Assembly: GCF_014467015.1 (NCBI RefSeq)
Contig: NZ_CP058559.1
Location: 2,232,001-2,296,000, forward strand
DNA length: 64,000 nucleotides
From: Alkalicella caledoniensis
Lineage (GTDB): Bacteria; Bacillota; Proteinivoracia; Proteinivoracales; Proteinivoracaceae
Reading direction: 5' to 3'
Made by a program: the position numbers and the translations under genes. The notes below the pieces were generated by a model that was not told the origin of the DNA, searched no databases, and saw only the letters and a list, made by a program, of their open reading frames with translations. Positions 16,784-25,714 of this stretch are shown here, piece by piece; the stretch's first letter is position 1, and the number at the start of each line of letters is the position of its first letter.

Positions 16784-16820
16784 AAAAGCCATGGGTTTTG
16801 TAGACCCATGGCTTTTATAT
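16784..16820 (+). terminator. Strong intrinsic terminator
   Basis: AAAAGCCATGGGT and ACCCATGGCTTTT form a perfect 13-bp stem with a 7-nt loop, followed by a T-rich stretch. It follows the 20-residue ORF and precedes the GNAT fusion gene. Confidence 0.85.
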
Positions 16821-16923
16821 TTTCAAGAGAGGGGGATAAAGATGATGATAATTAAGGTGATTGACTTATAATCTTGTAAAAAATGAATGACATGATTCAA
16901 TGAAATAAAGGGAGGAAGAACAA

Positions 16924-19900
16924 ATGGTTGATATTAAAATAATTGAATACCATAGAGGAATTGCGCAAGAAGTTGCAGACATGTGGAATGCAAGCCATGA
17001 AGGGTGGGGCGGTGGAGATACAGTTAGGACCGCAGAGGATGTGCACCGCTCGGAATCAAACTCAGAAAATACGAATTTATTTATAGCCATGGAAGGGGAA
17101 AAGGCTGTGGGATATTGCAGCCTTTCAGAATATAGATTTGATGAAAACACCATGTATATACCATTATTAAATGTAAGACCTACCCACCACGGCAAAAAGA
17201 TAGGAAAAGAACTATTACTAGCTGCACTAAATAGAACAATAGAACTAGGCTGGCCAAGACTTGACCTATTCACATGGCCAGGTAACACTAAAGCTGTTCC
17301 CTTATACAAAAAATGTGGATTCTTCTGGGAGGATATGGATGAGTCTACCCACTTACTTAACCTGATTCCAACTGTGCTAAAGACACAGGCTATAAAAGAC
17401 TACTTTCAACATATTGATTGGTATAACGACAGTACTAGGATCATCGAAGTTAAACCTGATGGAGAAAAAGAAAATAGTTTTGAATACTATCAATACTCGT
17501 GGATAAAAGGAGACATAAATCTTAGAGTTCAGTTCGAAAGAAGGGGAAGGGGTCTAAGGCTAATAGAGACTGACGACTACCTAGTTTGTGCAACTGTAGA
17601 AAAAATGAACTTGGTGTTCGGTAGAAAATATCAAGTTGAATATAAAGTGGTCAATAAAAGTGGAAGACCATTGAGTATTGAAATAGAGGGATACAAGGAT
17701 AAAAACATTGATAATACATTTATTGCCTCCCAAGAAGTATCAACAGAAGTAATAATTAGCAATAACTTTACCGTAGGAGAAGTTCAAGAGGAGCAAAGTA
17801 ACTTTAAAACCCACCCTACAGTAGCTGCAAAGATCAAAATAAATGGAAAACAAGCATTGTTCCAAATAGGTATTGTTCCCGAGTTTCCAGCAAAACTTGT
17901 TTTTAAAGGTAGCAAGGAAATGTGTTATATAAATAAACAGGGAGAGTTTTATCTGGATATACAAAACAAATTTGACGAGGCAGCAGAGTTTGAATTTGAT
18001 CTACCAGAATCGCACTTTGTTGATCTACATCAAAAACATTTTAAAATAACTTTAGAACCTAAAGATAGAACTTCTATCCCTATTAACTATACTCTTAAGG
18101 GCTTTGGTTTTTATTACCCCAAATTGGAAGTTAGGGTTACCCTTAAAAACGGTGATATAATTACATTTACTAAAAAAATAGGTTACGCTTTTAAAGGTTT
18201 AAATGCCCAATTCTATGGAGAAACAGAGCACTACTGGGAGATTTATAACGACAAGTTTGTAGTGAAGTTAGAAAAAATGGATAACTGGCAGACACCAACT
18301 AGACAAGTGAATGATGGCTTTATTACAGCTCATATGCCACCTAGAATTGGAAAACCGTTTTTTGATGAATTTGCTAAGAAAAAACCAACAGACATAAAAT
18401 TCTATAAGAAAAATGGGTCTGCGGTGTTAGAGTATATACTACAATCAGATAAAAAGAAAGGAATTCAAGTAAAAACAATACATGAACTATTATCCAATGG
18501 TCTTTTGGCATCTAACTATGAAATAATAAACAAAGGTTATGAATCAGACGAAGAGCTCTCCTTAGCATTACCTGTAATGCATAACATGGAAGGTGCAGTG
18601 ATACCATTAGCTTCTGGCATTGTTGAACTACACGATTCCATAGGTGCCGAATTAGGATATTGGGAAAGCAAAGACTTAAATGAGAACTGGCTGTTTGCAA
18701 AGTCAAGAACCATACCAAGGGGATTGGCATGGCCAGAGGAATACGAGGTGGAGTTCAAAGGTTGGCACTTGATGTTAACAACAAGTTTAGGGAAAATTGG
18801 TGTGGGAGATAAGGTGGTAACTAAACCTATTTATATATCAGTAGGGGCATTTTCCACATGGCAAGAATTCAGAGCCTTTGCAAAGCAGGAAGATTCTATA
18901 GATTATCAAAATCCTATAGAGCATATTACCTTAAGGGTAAATGGTGGGAATCCCTTTGTTGACGATATCATCAATGTATCTGTGGAAGAAAAAAAGACTT
19001 CACCCTTAGATGGTGAAATCTCAGTGGGAATAAACGGTAATGTTAAAAAAGAGAAAGTAAGTCCAGATGATAAGAAAAAGTTTATTGAGTTTCAATTGAA
19101 ATCAAGCAAAGAGATAGATTATGTTACTTCTATTATAGATTTATCAAGTTATAGATTAGAGAAAGAGAGTGTAGTATTTAGGAAAGGCAAAAATACTATT
19201 AACACCAGTGTTATAGAAGAACAAGGGCAGATGGTCTATGTGGCAGATAATGGGGTTCTACAAATAAAAACTTCTCCCGCATACGGACCAAATCTCTACT
19301 CTTTACAGTTTAAAGGTAAAGAATGGCTAGACAATACCTTCCCCAAAGTTGGTCCTAAGTCTTGGTGGAACCCATGGCAAGGAGGCCTATATAGTACGCC
19401 AGAAGGACTTCTTTTACGAACTGCCATGAAGGAGACAATTAACGTGAGTTTTACCCAAATAAATGATCAATTCTATAACCAATGGGAAGGTATAAAAATC
19501 ACTGTCAAGGTAACCGAACACGAGAGATTCAAAGGCTTAACCTTCCATCAGTACTATCTAATGCTTCCTGGTTCACCTGTTTTATGCCAGCTAGTAGAAA
19601 TAGAGCAAAATACAGGGGCATATATAGAAGGTGATTGGATGCACTCTTACTTCTTTAAGCCAAATGACCATATCAAGACTTGCTTCCATAAGTATAAGAA
19701 TACCTCTGGTGAGTGGGTAACTAGTAAAGCAGGATCCAATGCCTTTGATGGAACAGCACTTTCATCGGTTTCAGTTGAGTCGAGTAAAGAAAAGAATTTA
19801 GTCCACTATATTTCTGACCATAGGGAAAGGCAATTGATGGTCTCAACAAATCAGGAAGTTATCTTTATACTAGACTTTCCTAAATATGCCATTAAAAACG

Positions 19901-19995
19901 GCGAAACCGTAAAATTCAAACCAAACTTCTTCGTACTTACAGATCAAAGAATAAATGAGCTGGCATTGAAGGATCTTATGGAGTTAAAATTCTAA
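16924..19995 (+). CDS. Large GNAT-domain fusion protein (1023 residues)
   Basis: Residues 1-150 are a GNAT N-acetyltransferase: IAQEVADMWNASHEGWGG, then LNVRPTHHGKKIGKELL (acetyl-CoA loop) and FTWPGNTKAVPLYKKCGFFWEDMD. The remaining roughly 870 residues look beta-rich and soluble, with no signal peptide or membrane segment. The C-terminal third has aromatic clusters (PKSWWNPWQGGLY, YIEGDWMHSYFFKP) reminiscent of carbohydrate-processing beta-sandwich domains. Similar large GNAT proteins are, to my knowledge, annotated in Clostridia only by the acetyltransferase part. Substrate and role are unknown. AGGGAGGAAG precedes the ATG. It appears monocistronic between two terminators. Confidence 0.8.
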   Translation: MVDIKIIEYHRGIAQEVADMWNASHEGWGGGDTVRTAEDVHRSESNSENTNLFIAMEGEKAVGYCSLSEYRFDENTMYIPLLNVRPTHHGKKIGKELLLAALNRTIELGWPRLDLFTWPGNTKAVPLYKKCGFFWEDMDESTHLLNLIPTVLKTQAIKDYFQHIDWYNDSTRIIEVKPDGEKENSFEYYQYSWIKGDINLRVQFERRGRGLRLIETDDYLVCATVEKMNLVFGRKYQVEYKVVNKSGRPLSIEIEGYKDKNIDNTFIASQEVSTEVIISNNFTVGEVQEEQSNFKTHPTVAAKIKINGKQALFQIGIVPEFPAKLVFKGSKEMCYINKQGEFYLDIQNKFDEAAEFEFDLPESHFVDLHQKHFKITLEPKDRTSIPINYTLKGFGFYYPKLEVRVTLKNGDIITFTKKIGYAFKGLNAQFYGETEHYWEIYNDKFVVKLEKMDNWQTPTRQVNDGFITAHMPPRIGKPFFDEFAKKKPTDIKFYKKNGSAVLEYILQSDKKKGIQVKTIHELLSNGLLASNYEIINKGYESDEELSLALPVMHNMEGAVIPLASGIVELHDSIGAELGYWESKDLNENWLFAKSRTIPRGLAWPEEYEVEFKGWHLMLTTSLGKIGVGDKVVTKPIYISVGAFSTWQEFRAFAKQEDSIDYQNPIEHITLRVNGGNPFVDDIINVSVEEKKTSPLDGEISVGINGNVKKEKVSPDDKKKFIEFQLKSSKEIDYVTSIIDLSSYRLEKESVVFRKGKNTINTSVIEEQGQMVYVADNGVLQIKTSPAYGPNLYSLQFKGKEWLDNTFPKVGPKSWWNPWQGGLYSTPEGLLLRTAMKETINVSFTQINDQFYNQWEGIKITVKVTEHERFKGLTFHQYYLMLPGSPVLCQLVEIEQNTGAYIEGDWMHSYFFKPNDHIKTCFHKYKNTSGEWVTSKAGSNAFDGTALSSVSVESSKEKNLVHYISDHRERQLMVSTNQEVIFILDFPKYAIKNGETVKFKPNFFVLTDQRINELALKDLMELKF

Positions 19996-19996
19996 A

Positions 19997-20027
19997 AAGA
20001 GGAGTCCATCTGGACTCCTCTAAATTT
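19997..20027. terminator. Bidirectional terminator
   Basis: GAGGAGTCCA pairs with TGGACTCCTC around a TC loop, with A-run before and T-run after. It serves both the GNAT fusion gene and the convergent rubrerythrin-like gene. Confidence 0.85.
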
Positions 20028-20456
20028 TTAATAATATCTCTCTAGCATACCTTCTAAAGCTCTAGCATGACGTGCTTCATCCTTTGCTGCCTCATCAAAT
20101 ACGTCGTGAGCAGGGTCATTTTCCAGTTGTTTAGCTTTAAGAGCACTTTCTCTTTTCATGTTATTAGACTTAACTTCACCCCTAAGGGCAGTTTCGAGAT
20201 TGTCTTTAGTAATAGTTGAGATGTCACCATTAAGTTCAATAAACCTTGCAGCATGGGCCGCTTCTTCCCAAGCTATAGTCTTAAGAACTTCTCCAATCTC
20301 AGGATACCCTTCCCGTTGGGCTTGCCTAGCTACTGCTAAGTACCAACCAATCTCAAAATTTTCACCATCGATGTTAGCCTTAACATCCTCTTCAAGACCA
20401 GTGCCCTTAGTAACACCAATCTTGTTTTCAATAACTAAATCTAATTCCAAATGCAA
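20028..20456 (-). CDS. Rubrerythrin-like ferritin-domain protein (no rubredoxin domain)
   Basis: 142 residues forming one ferritin-like four-helix domain with di-iron motifs EEAAHAAR (about 64-71) and DEARHARALEG near the C-terminus. Rubrerythrins reduce peroxide in anaerobes. The usual C-terminal rubredoxin domain (two CxxC pairs) is absent, so electrons must come from another protein. The ATG at 20456 follows a run containing AAAAAGGAGG. Monocistronic. The family call is secure; the peroxidase role is inferred. Confidence 0.88.
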   Translation of the reverse strand: MHLELDLVIENKIGVTKGTGLEEDVKANIDGENFEIGWYLAVARQAQREGYPEIGEVLKTIAWEEAAHAARFIELNGDISTITKDNLETALRGEVKSNNMKRESALKAKQLENDPAHDVFDEAAKDEARHARALEGMLERYY

Positions 20457-20521
20457 AACCTCCTTTTTAAATTATCACCATATATAATTTCCCCCAGAGG
20501 TTTATAAATAATGCGAGAAAA

Positions 20522-20567
20522 AGGGAGGCATACATTAATTAAAAGGCTAATTAATATGTGCCTCCCC
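20522..20567 (-). terminator. Terminator of the MFS gene
   Basis: GGGAGGCA..ATTAATT and AATTAAT..TGCCTCCC form a long stem with an 8-nt centre. On the minus strand it is followed by TTTTT, just after the MFS stop codon. Confidence 0.8.
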
Positions 20568-20573
20568 GACAAC

Positions 20574-21833
20574 TTAAGCTTCTTTTTGTAATAAAGTGGC
20601 AAGTAAAGCTATGATCCCCATGGCTAAAAACACTGTAAATGCTAATCTGTAAGCAACAAGTGAATAGACCCTTGCTCCATTTACTAGTTCGCCTCCCCAG
20701 TTTAAATCAAGTACAAATCCCACAAAAATATTAAGTATAGCACCACCTAAGAAACCGCCTACATTTGCTACACTAGTTGCGGTCCCTGAGAGATGCGGGT
20801 TGTTAACTTCTTTTACATTGGTGAATGATAAGATAAAGGATACTGCTGTAATCCCAAGGGACAAATATAAGAAGGGAAGTTGCCACAATGGAGGCTGACC
20901 ACCTGTAATTACTATTATGTAAAACCAGATTATTGTAAAGATAGAGCCTCCACCTAGTATAACTGTTTTAATTTTTCCTATCCTTTTAGCTATACCCCCC
21001 ATTATTACTGAACCAACCATTATCCCCACAGTTAACAGTAGAACATAGTTAGAAGCAACGCTTCTGGGCAACTCATATATATGCATTAAATAAGGTATAC
21101 CCCAAAGACCCGAAAAAGAAGTGATGGTACCCATAAGTGTAAACAATATAAAAAAGTTTGGCCAAGTGTGTTTATTCTTTATAACTTCTAGTAAACCATG
21201 CCAGAATGGCAAATCACTTTTTGGAGCATCGCCATTTGGGGAGGGAAATCCTATATCCCTGGGATGGTCTTTAACAAAAATTAAAATCAGAGCGTAGAAG
21301 AACAGTGAGATTATACCTATAAGTACAAATGAATATCTCCAACCCACAGCTAGAACTAAGAAAGCTAGGGGTGTAGTAGCTAATACTCCACCGAAATTAC
21401 CCACTAGGGAAGTCCAACCAGATATCATAGGGAACTCTTCCCTTTTGTACCAAACAGCTTGAATTTTAAGTATGGATACGAAAACACCTGCAACGCCTAC
21501 ACCAACTAATAATCTACCTACATATGCAATAAGAATATTAGGGGCAAAGCTAAAGATTATTGATCCTATTCCAGCAAGGAGCATGCCCATACTAATGGTT
21601 TTCCTAGGGCCAATATGGTCTATCATAATACCATAGGGTATTTGCATGGCTGCATATGCCCAAAAATACATTGAGGCCAGATTGCTAAGCTGTGTACCTG
21701 TTAAATTAAGTTCGGACGCAAGGTCTTCTGCCACTACAGCAGTTGAATAACGATGAAAGAACACAATGACAAAGGCTAGTACCAATACTGACCATATGGT
21801 CCATTTAGTTCTATTATATTTTGCTATTTCCAT
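20574..21833 (-). CDS. MFS transporter
   Basis: About 419 residues with 12 hydrophobic segments, an inner-membrane secondary transporter. The N-terminal FFHRYSTAVVAEDLASELNL and the loop DHIGPRKTISMG (the GxxxDxxGxRK motif of MFS) are seen. The sequence resembles the anion:cation symporter/sugar-phosphate exporter-like group, but the substrate is unknown. Start chosen at ATG 21833 (MEIAKYNRTKW). An in-frame GTG at 21866 would add 11 residues encoded through a hairpin. Monocistronic and divergent from the DUF1576 gene. Confidence 0.88.
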   Translation of the reverse strand: MEIAKYNRTKWTIWSVLVLAFVIVFFHRYSTAVVAEDLASELNLTGTQLSNLASMYFWAYAAMQIPYGIMIDHIGPRKTISMGMLLAGIGSIIFSFAPNILIAYVGRLLVGVGVAGVFVSILKIQAVWYKREEFPMISGWTSLVGNFGGVLATTPLAFLVLAVGWRYSFVLIGIISLFFYALILIFVKDHPRDIGFPSPNGDAPKSDLPFWHGLLEVIKNKHTWPNFFILFTLMGTITSFSGLWGIPYLMHIYELPRSVASNYVLLLTVGIMVGSVIMGGIAKRIGKIKTVILGGGSIFTIIWFYIIVITGGQPPLWQLPFLYLSLGITAVSFILSFTNVKEVNNPHLSGTATSVANVGGFLGGAILNIFVGFVLDLNWGGELVNGARVYSLVAYRLAFTVFLAMGIIALLATLLQKEA

Positions 21834-21860
21834 AAAAAAACCTGCCGTTATCAGACAGGT
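21834..21860 (-). promoter_or_regulatory. Terminator-like hairpin abutting the MFS start
   Basis: On the minus strand ACCTGTC pairs with GGCAGGT (one G-T pair) around TGATAAC and is followed by TTTTTTT directly before the ATG. It could attenuate transcription or mask initiation of the MFS gene. Confidence 0.45.
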
Positions 21861-21990
21861 GTTCACCTCGCCTTCTTGATTAGTATACCCTAGTATAGTT
21901 TATAGTTTTTTAACTCTTAAGTAAAGGTGTTTTGTACATGTGTATTATCTGATATAATTAAATAAAAAATGCAGAGGAGTCTTTCGGGGA

Positions 21991-23244
21991 ATGAAAAAAT
22001 TATGGAGTTTTGATTATGTGGTTGTTGACGATAAAGCAAAAGAATTTGTAATTGCGTTTTACTTACTGACGTTAATTGTAGTAGGGGTACTTTTACAAAC
22101 TCCCCAAGAGTTATTTCGAGGCCTTATAAATATTTTTACAACACCAGGTATGTTAATAACTGATTATATGGTGGTAGGAGGGGTTGGAGCTACACTAGTT
22201 AACGGTGCAGTGGTAGGAGTTATAGGTTTTATACTGCTCAAAATAAATAAGATTGCCTTTAATGGTCCACCCATTGCTGCTATCTTTACAATGGTTGGTT
22301 TCGGTTTTTTTGGTAAGAATATCTGGTCAATTTTACCTGTTATTTTAGGTGTATTTATTTACAGTCGTATTAAGGGTCAAGCATTTAAAACATATATTTA
22401 CCCAGCACTGTTTGGAACAGCCCTAGCACCATTGGTGACACAAGTAGCCTATGGTTTTGGCTGGGGCGTACCTGTTAGTATAGTAGTGGGTACACTGGCA
22501 GGTATTATTGTTCCACCTTTAGCCAGTCACTTGTTAAGGGCCCATGAAGGGTACAATATCTATAACATCGGTTTTACTGCTGGTTTTGTGGGACTATTAT
22601 TTACCAATTTATTTAGAAGCTATGGATTCAATAGTGATATAATAGTAATATGGGGAACTGAGTTTAATCCTCTAATGCGCCAGATTTTTATACCCATTTT
22701 TCTAAGTATGGTTTTACTTGGGATTATATTTAACAAAGGCAAGGTTAAAGATTATTCAGAGATTTTAAAACACCCAGGCACTTTGATAACAGATTTTGTA
22801 GTACTAGGTGGATTTGGGAGTACCCTTATAAACATGGGACTTGTTGGCCTTGTGGGCTCCGGATATATTGAACTAGTCTCAGGTCATTACAACGGAGCAA
22901 GTGTGGGAGGGCTGTTAACAATGGTTGGTTTTGCAGCCTTCGGTAAGCACATTTTTAACATTATTCCAGTCATGGGTGGTGTTTGGTTAGGAACTGTATT
23001 CTCCATTTTCGAACCAAACGCCCCAGGGGCACTATTAGCAGCACTTTTTGGTACAACACTGGCACCCCTTTCAGGCCAGTTCGGTCCAATTATAGGTGTT
23101 TTAGCAGGATTCGTGCATTTATCAATAGTTTCAAATGTAGGTATACTTCACGGAGGATTAAACCTTTACAACAATGGTTTTGCAGGTGGTCTTGTGGCAA
23201 CCATTTTTGTAGCTCTAATAAATGGATTTAAAGGAGATAAGTAA
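21991..23244 (+). CDS. DUF1576 family membrane protein
   Basis: 417 residues, highly hydrophobic, with an internal repeat. Halves share the patterns TPGMLITDYMVVGGVGATLVNG and HPGTLITDFVVLGGFGSTLINM, then FxMVGFGFFGKN and LLTMVGFAAFGKH. The duplicated multi-pass fold suggests a transporter or channel, but no function is established for the family to my knowledge. The ATG follows GAGGAG and TCGGGGA. It is followed 15 bp later by a GHKL ATPase gene, likely the same operon. A TATAAT at about 21952 may be its -10. Confidence 0.85.
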   Translation: MKKLWSFDYVVVDDKAKEFVIAFYLLTLIVVGVLLQTPQELFRGLINIFTTPGMLITDYMVVGGVGATLVNGAVVGVIGFILLKINKIAFNGPPIAAIFTMVGFGFFGKNIWSILPVILGVFIYSRIKGQAFKTYIYPALFGTALAPLVTQVAYGFGWGVPVSIVVGTLAGIIVPPLASHLLRAHEGYNIYNIGFTAGFVGLLFTNLFRSYGFNSDIIVIWGTEFNPLMRQIFIPIFLSMVLLGIIFNKGKVKDYSEILKHPGTLITDFVVLGGFGSTLINMGLVGLVGSGYIELVSGHYNGASVGGLLTMVGFAAFGKHIFNIIPVMGGVWLGTVFSIFEPNAPGALLAALFGTTLAPLSGQFGPIIGVLAGFVHLSIVSNVGILHGGLNLYNNGFAGGLVATIFVALINGFKGDK

Positions 23245-23259
23245 AGGAGGGGATACTAC

Positions 23260-23607
23260 TTGAAATCTGAAAAAAAGAAAATTCAAGGTATAGTAAAGGA
23301 ACTCATTTCAAACTCACTAAATGCAGAAGCAGAAGATGTAAATGTAAGTGTAAATAGACGTGCTGGTAAAACCATAATTATTGTCCAAGATGACGGAAAG
23401 GGTATGGATGAAGAAACAGTTCAGAAAGTTTATGAACTCCTTAACCAGCCAAGGAGAGATGAACTTGAAGACTATTATGGTGGCCTTGCGGGAAACAGTA
23501 TGACAGCTTCAGGTCTCAATATTGTAGGTATGCTCATTGATGAAGCAAAAGTGGAAAGTGAAATTAATAAAGGAACTAAAGTTACTGTCATAAGATATAA
23601 AAAATAA
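23260..23607 (+). CDS. Small GHKL (HATPase_c) ATP-binding protein
   Basis: 115 residues containing the Bergerat ATP-binding motifs: N box KELISNSLNAEAEDV, G1 box DDGKGMD and a G2-like GLAGNSMTASGLNIVGMLIDEA. There is no His kinase dimerisation domain. Stand-alone proteins of this kind resemble anti-sigma-factor or MutL/histidine kinase ATPase domains. The TTG start at 23260 has AAAGGAGGGG in front. Coupling with the DUF1576 gene suggests a joint, unknown role. The stop lies within a bidirectional terminator. Confidence 0.85.
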   Translation: MKSEKKKIQGIVKELISNSLNAEAEDVNVSVNRRAGKTIIIVQDDGKGMDEETVQKVYELLNQPRRDELEDYYGGLAGNSMTASGLNIVGMLIDEAKVESEINKGTKVTVIRYKK

Positions 23608-23637
23608 GAGACTCTCACCGAAGAGTCTCTTATTTTT
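23603..23637. terminator. Bidirectional terminator
   Basis: AATAAGAGACTCT and AGAGTCTCTTATT form a 13-bp stem around a 6-nt loop, followed by TTTT. It is shared by the GHKL ATPase gene and the convergent trpS. Confidence 0.88.
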
Positions 23638-23656
23638 TATGCTTTTCCTAGAAATT

Positions 23657-24643
23657 TTACACCAAACCTATGCTATCTTTAACTTTTTTCATGGTAAACT
23701 CGGCTAAGGCCTTAGCCCTTTGAGCTCCCTGGGTGTAAACATCAACCAAATAGTCTTGATTGTTCATGTACTCTTCATATTTTTCCTTGAAAGGTTTCAA
23801 TGAATCTACAGCTAGTTCGCCTATTTCAGTCTTAAGTGCACCATACCCTTTGCCGTCATACTTTGTAACAACGTCTTCGATGCTCATGCCAGATAGCTTT
23901 GAGTATATGGTAATTAAGTTTTTGACTCCTGGCTGTTCATCTCTATATTGAACTACACCTTCACTATCGGTTACGGCACGTTTAAACTTCTTTATGATAT
24001 CTTTCTCACTATCCAGTAAAAAGATAGTACCATTTTGATTTTCATCAGACTTAGACATTTTGCTCTCGGGCTCTTGTAAACTCATAATCCTAGCTCCTAC
24101 TTTAGGTGTATGAACTTCTGGTATGGCGAAAACTTCTCCGTATGAATTGTTGAATCTTGTGGCAATATCCCTAGAAAGCTCTAAATGTTGTTTTTGGTCT
24201 TCACCTACAGGGACCAAATTAGCTTGATATAGAAGAATATCAGCAGCCATTAATACTGGATAGGTGAAAAGCCCAGAATTGATATTTGTAGTCTGCTTTG
24301 CAGATTTATCTTTGAACTGAGTCATTCTATTAAGTTCACCCATATAGGTATTGCAACTCAAAATCCATGTTAACTCAGTATGTTGTGGTACATGGGATTG
24401 GAAGAAAATGATATTCTTCTTTGGATCTAAACCACAGGCTAAGTACTGTGCTAAAAAAGATAGACATGTTTTTCTAAATTCTTTAGGGTCGTTTTTAACT
24501 GTCAGGGAATGTAAGTCAACTATAGAGTAGAGGCACTGGTAATCATCTTCTAAAGCTTTCCAGTTCTGTACAGCCCCTATATAATTTCCTAAGGTCAAAC
24601 TCCCGGTGGGTTGAGCACCACTAAAAACAACTTTTTTATCCAT
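23657..24643 (-). CDS. trpS: Tryptophanyl-tRNA synthetase
   Basis: 328 residues, the normal size. This class I synthetase charges tRNA-Trp. The HIGH-like segment is GAQPTGSLTLGNYIGA and the KMSKS loop is ESKMSKSDENQ. Start set at ATG 24643, which has AAGGAGGT immediately upstream and gives the usual MDKKVVFSGAQ; an upstream extension has no support. Expression is controlled by a Trp T-box leader at 25239-25490, unusually about 590 nt upstream, with tandem repeats between. Confidence 0.96.
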   Translation of the reverse strand: MDKKVVFSGAQPTGSLTLGNYIGAVQNWKALEDDYQCLYSIVDLHSLTVKNDPKEFRKTCLSFLAQYLACGLDPKKNIIFFQSHVPQHTELTWILSCNTYMGELNRMTQFKDKSAKQTTNINSGLFTYPVLMAADILLYQANLVPVGEDQKQHLELSRDIATRFNNSYGEVFAIPEVHTPKVGARIMSLQEPESKMSKSDENQNGTIFLLDSEKDIIKKFKRAVTDSEGVVQYRDEQPGVKNLITIYSKLSGMSIEDVVTKYDGKGYGALKTEIGELAVDSLKPFKEKYEEYMNNQDYLVDVYTQGAQRAKALAEFTMKKVKDSIGLV

Positions 24644-24677
24644 AAATACTACCTCCTTAAATTTATAATGACTGTAT

Positions 24678-24699
24678 GGCAGGGCTTTGTACCTGCCCG
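24678..24699. repeat. Dispersed hairpin repeat, copy A
   Basis: The block GGCAGGGCT-N2-GTACCTGCCCG is an imperfect inverted repeat that recurs at 62378-62399 with only the two central bases changed. It is likely a small dispersed intergenic repeat. Confidence 0.55.
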
Positions 24700-24728
24700 A
24701 CTTTCTAAGTTTGCAGATAAAAGGGAAA

Positions 24729-25200
24729 ATCAAAACATATTGACACGGATAACACAGATGATAAAAGAGATTAAACCTACCACAGATTAGCAAAGAGAAT
24801 TATGTACACTGTGCTAATAATTAGAAAACTAAAGCTAAAAAACTTAAAACCTTTTGGCCACAGATCTACATGATCTACATGATCTATATGATCTAAAAGC
24901 TAAAGGCTAAGTCAAAACATATGGACACGGATTACACTGATTTAAAAAGAGATTAAAGGCCTACCACAGATTTGGCAAAGCAATAATTATGTACACTGTG
25001 CTAATAATTAGAAAATTAAAGCTAAAAACTTAAAACCTTTTGCCACAGATCTACATGATCTATATGATCTAAAAGCTAAAAGGCTAGGGGCTAAAGGCTA
25101 AATTAAAACAAATTGACACGGATTACACTGATTTTTAAGAGAGATTAAAAGCATACTACAGATTAGAAAAGAAATATTATGTACAATAACTAATAACTAA
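24729..25200. repeat. Degenerate tandem repeat, about 185 bp, 2.5 copies
   Basis: Units start near 24729, 24910 and 25100. Each begins with a TxAAAACAxATxGACACGG block, then a CACTGAT-type block, an ACCACAGATT block and GTACACTGTGCTAATAATTAG, and ends in CCACAGATCTACATGATCT and AAAGCTAAAGGCTAA. Inside is a 9-bp microsatellite (ACATGATCT, 3-4 copies). No gene is seen in 24661-25238. The region separates the T-box terminator from trpS. Confidence 0.8.
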
Positions 25201-25238
25201 TAACTAAAGTCTTTCCACTTTCCGCTAACTGCTAACAA

Positions 25239-25490
25239 AAAAATCCCCACATCTCTAAAAAAATTAGAGACGAAGGGATATACTCCGCGGTACCACTCTA
25301 GTTGGTGTATAAACACACACCCCCTTGAATCCTATAACGGAGGATAACCGTTTTAGCCTACTTAGATTTCAGCTAAACACTCACAAGTCCATTCGGGAAA
25401 GCTCCTTATGTCCATGTCCCACCAATCATGGACTCTCTGTAGCAGCAAGCTAAACCTACTAATCTTAGTCAACGCTTTGAATATTAAAAA
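25239..25490 (-). promoter_or_regulatory. T-box riboswitch leader, tryptophan-specific
   Basis: Read on the minus strand. The T-box core AGAGTGGTACCGCGG lies at 25299-25285. Stem I has the loop-E pair AGTA (25460-25457) and GAA followed by the specifier TGG (25391-25389), the Trp codon. A terminator (stem GTCTCTAA with TTAGAGA and outer ATCCC with GGGAT, then TTTTTTT) ends at about 25239. Uncharged tRNA-Trp should stabilise the antiterminator and raise trpS expression. Confidence 0.93.
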
Positions 25491-25491
25491 A

Positions 25492-25520
25492 ATTATAGCT
25501 TAAAACCAAAGTTAAGTCAA
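25492..25520 (-). promoter_or_regulatory. Promoter of the T-box/trpS transcript
   Basis: On the minus strand TTGACT (25520-25515) and TATAAT (25497-25492) are 17 bp apart, directly upstream of the T-box leader. Confidence 0.85.
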
Positions 25521-25714
25521 ATATTTAAGTATAATTATAAAAAGAAATTTTTAAGTAATTTAAGGGTTATACTATACTAAAATGCTAAATAATTACGTAA
25601 TAATTACAAATATAGTTATTATATAAAAAAAAGCAAATAATTGCAGGAAAAGAAGAGCATGGTGTTGAATTAGTAAAGTGAAAAACAATCCAACTTGTAG
25701 GGAGGTGAAATCCC

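Noticed and set aside
20028-20456. Full rubrerythrin
   Set aside because: No rubredoxin CxxC pairs in the frame; only the ferritin-like domain is present.
24644-24793. N-terminal extension of TrpS
   Set aside because: No homology-like sequence, and a strong AAGGAGGT lies directly before ATG 24643.
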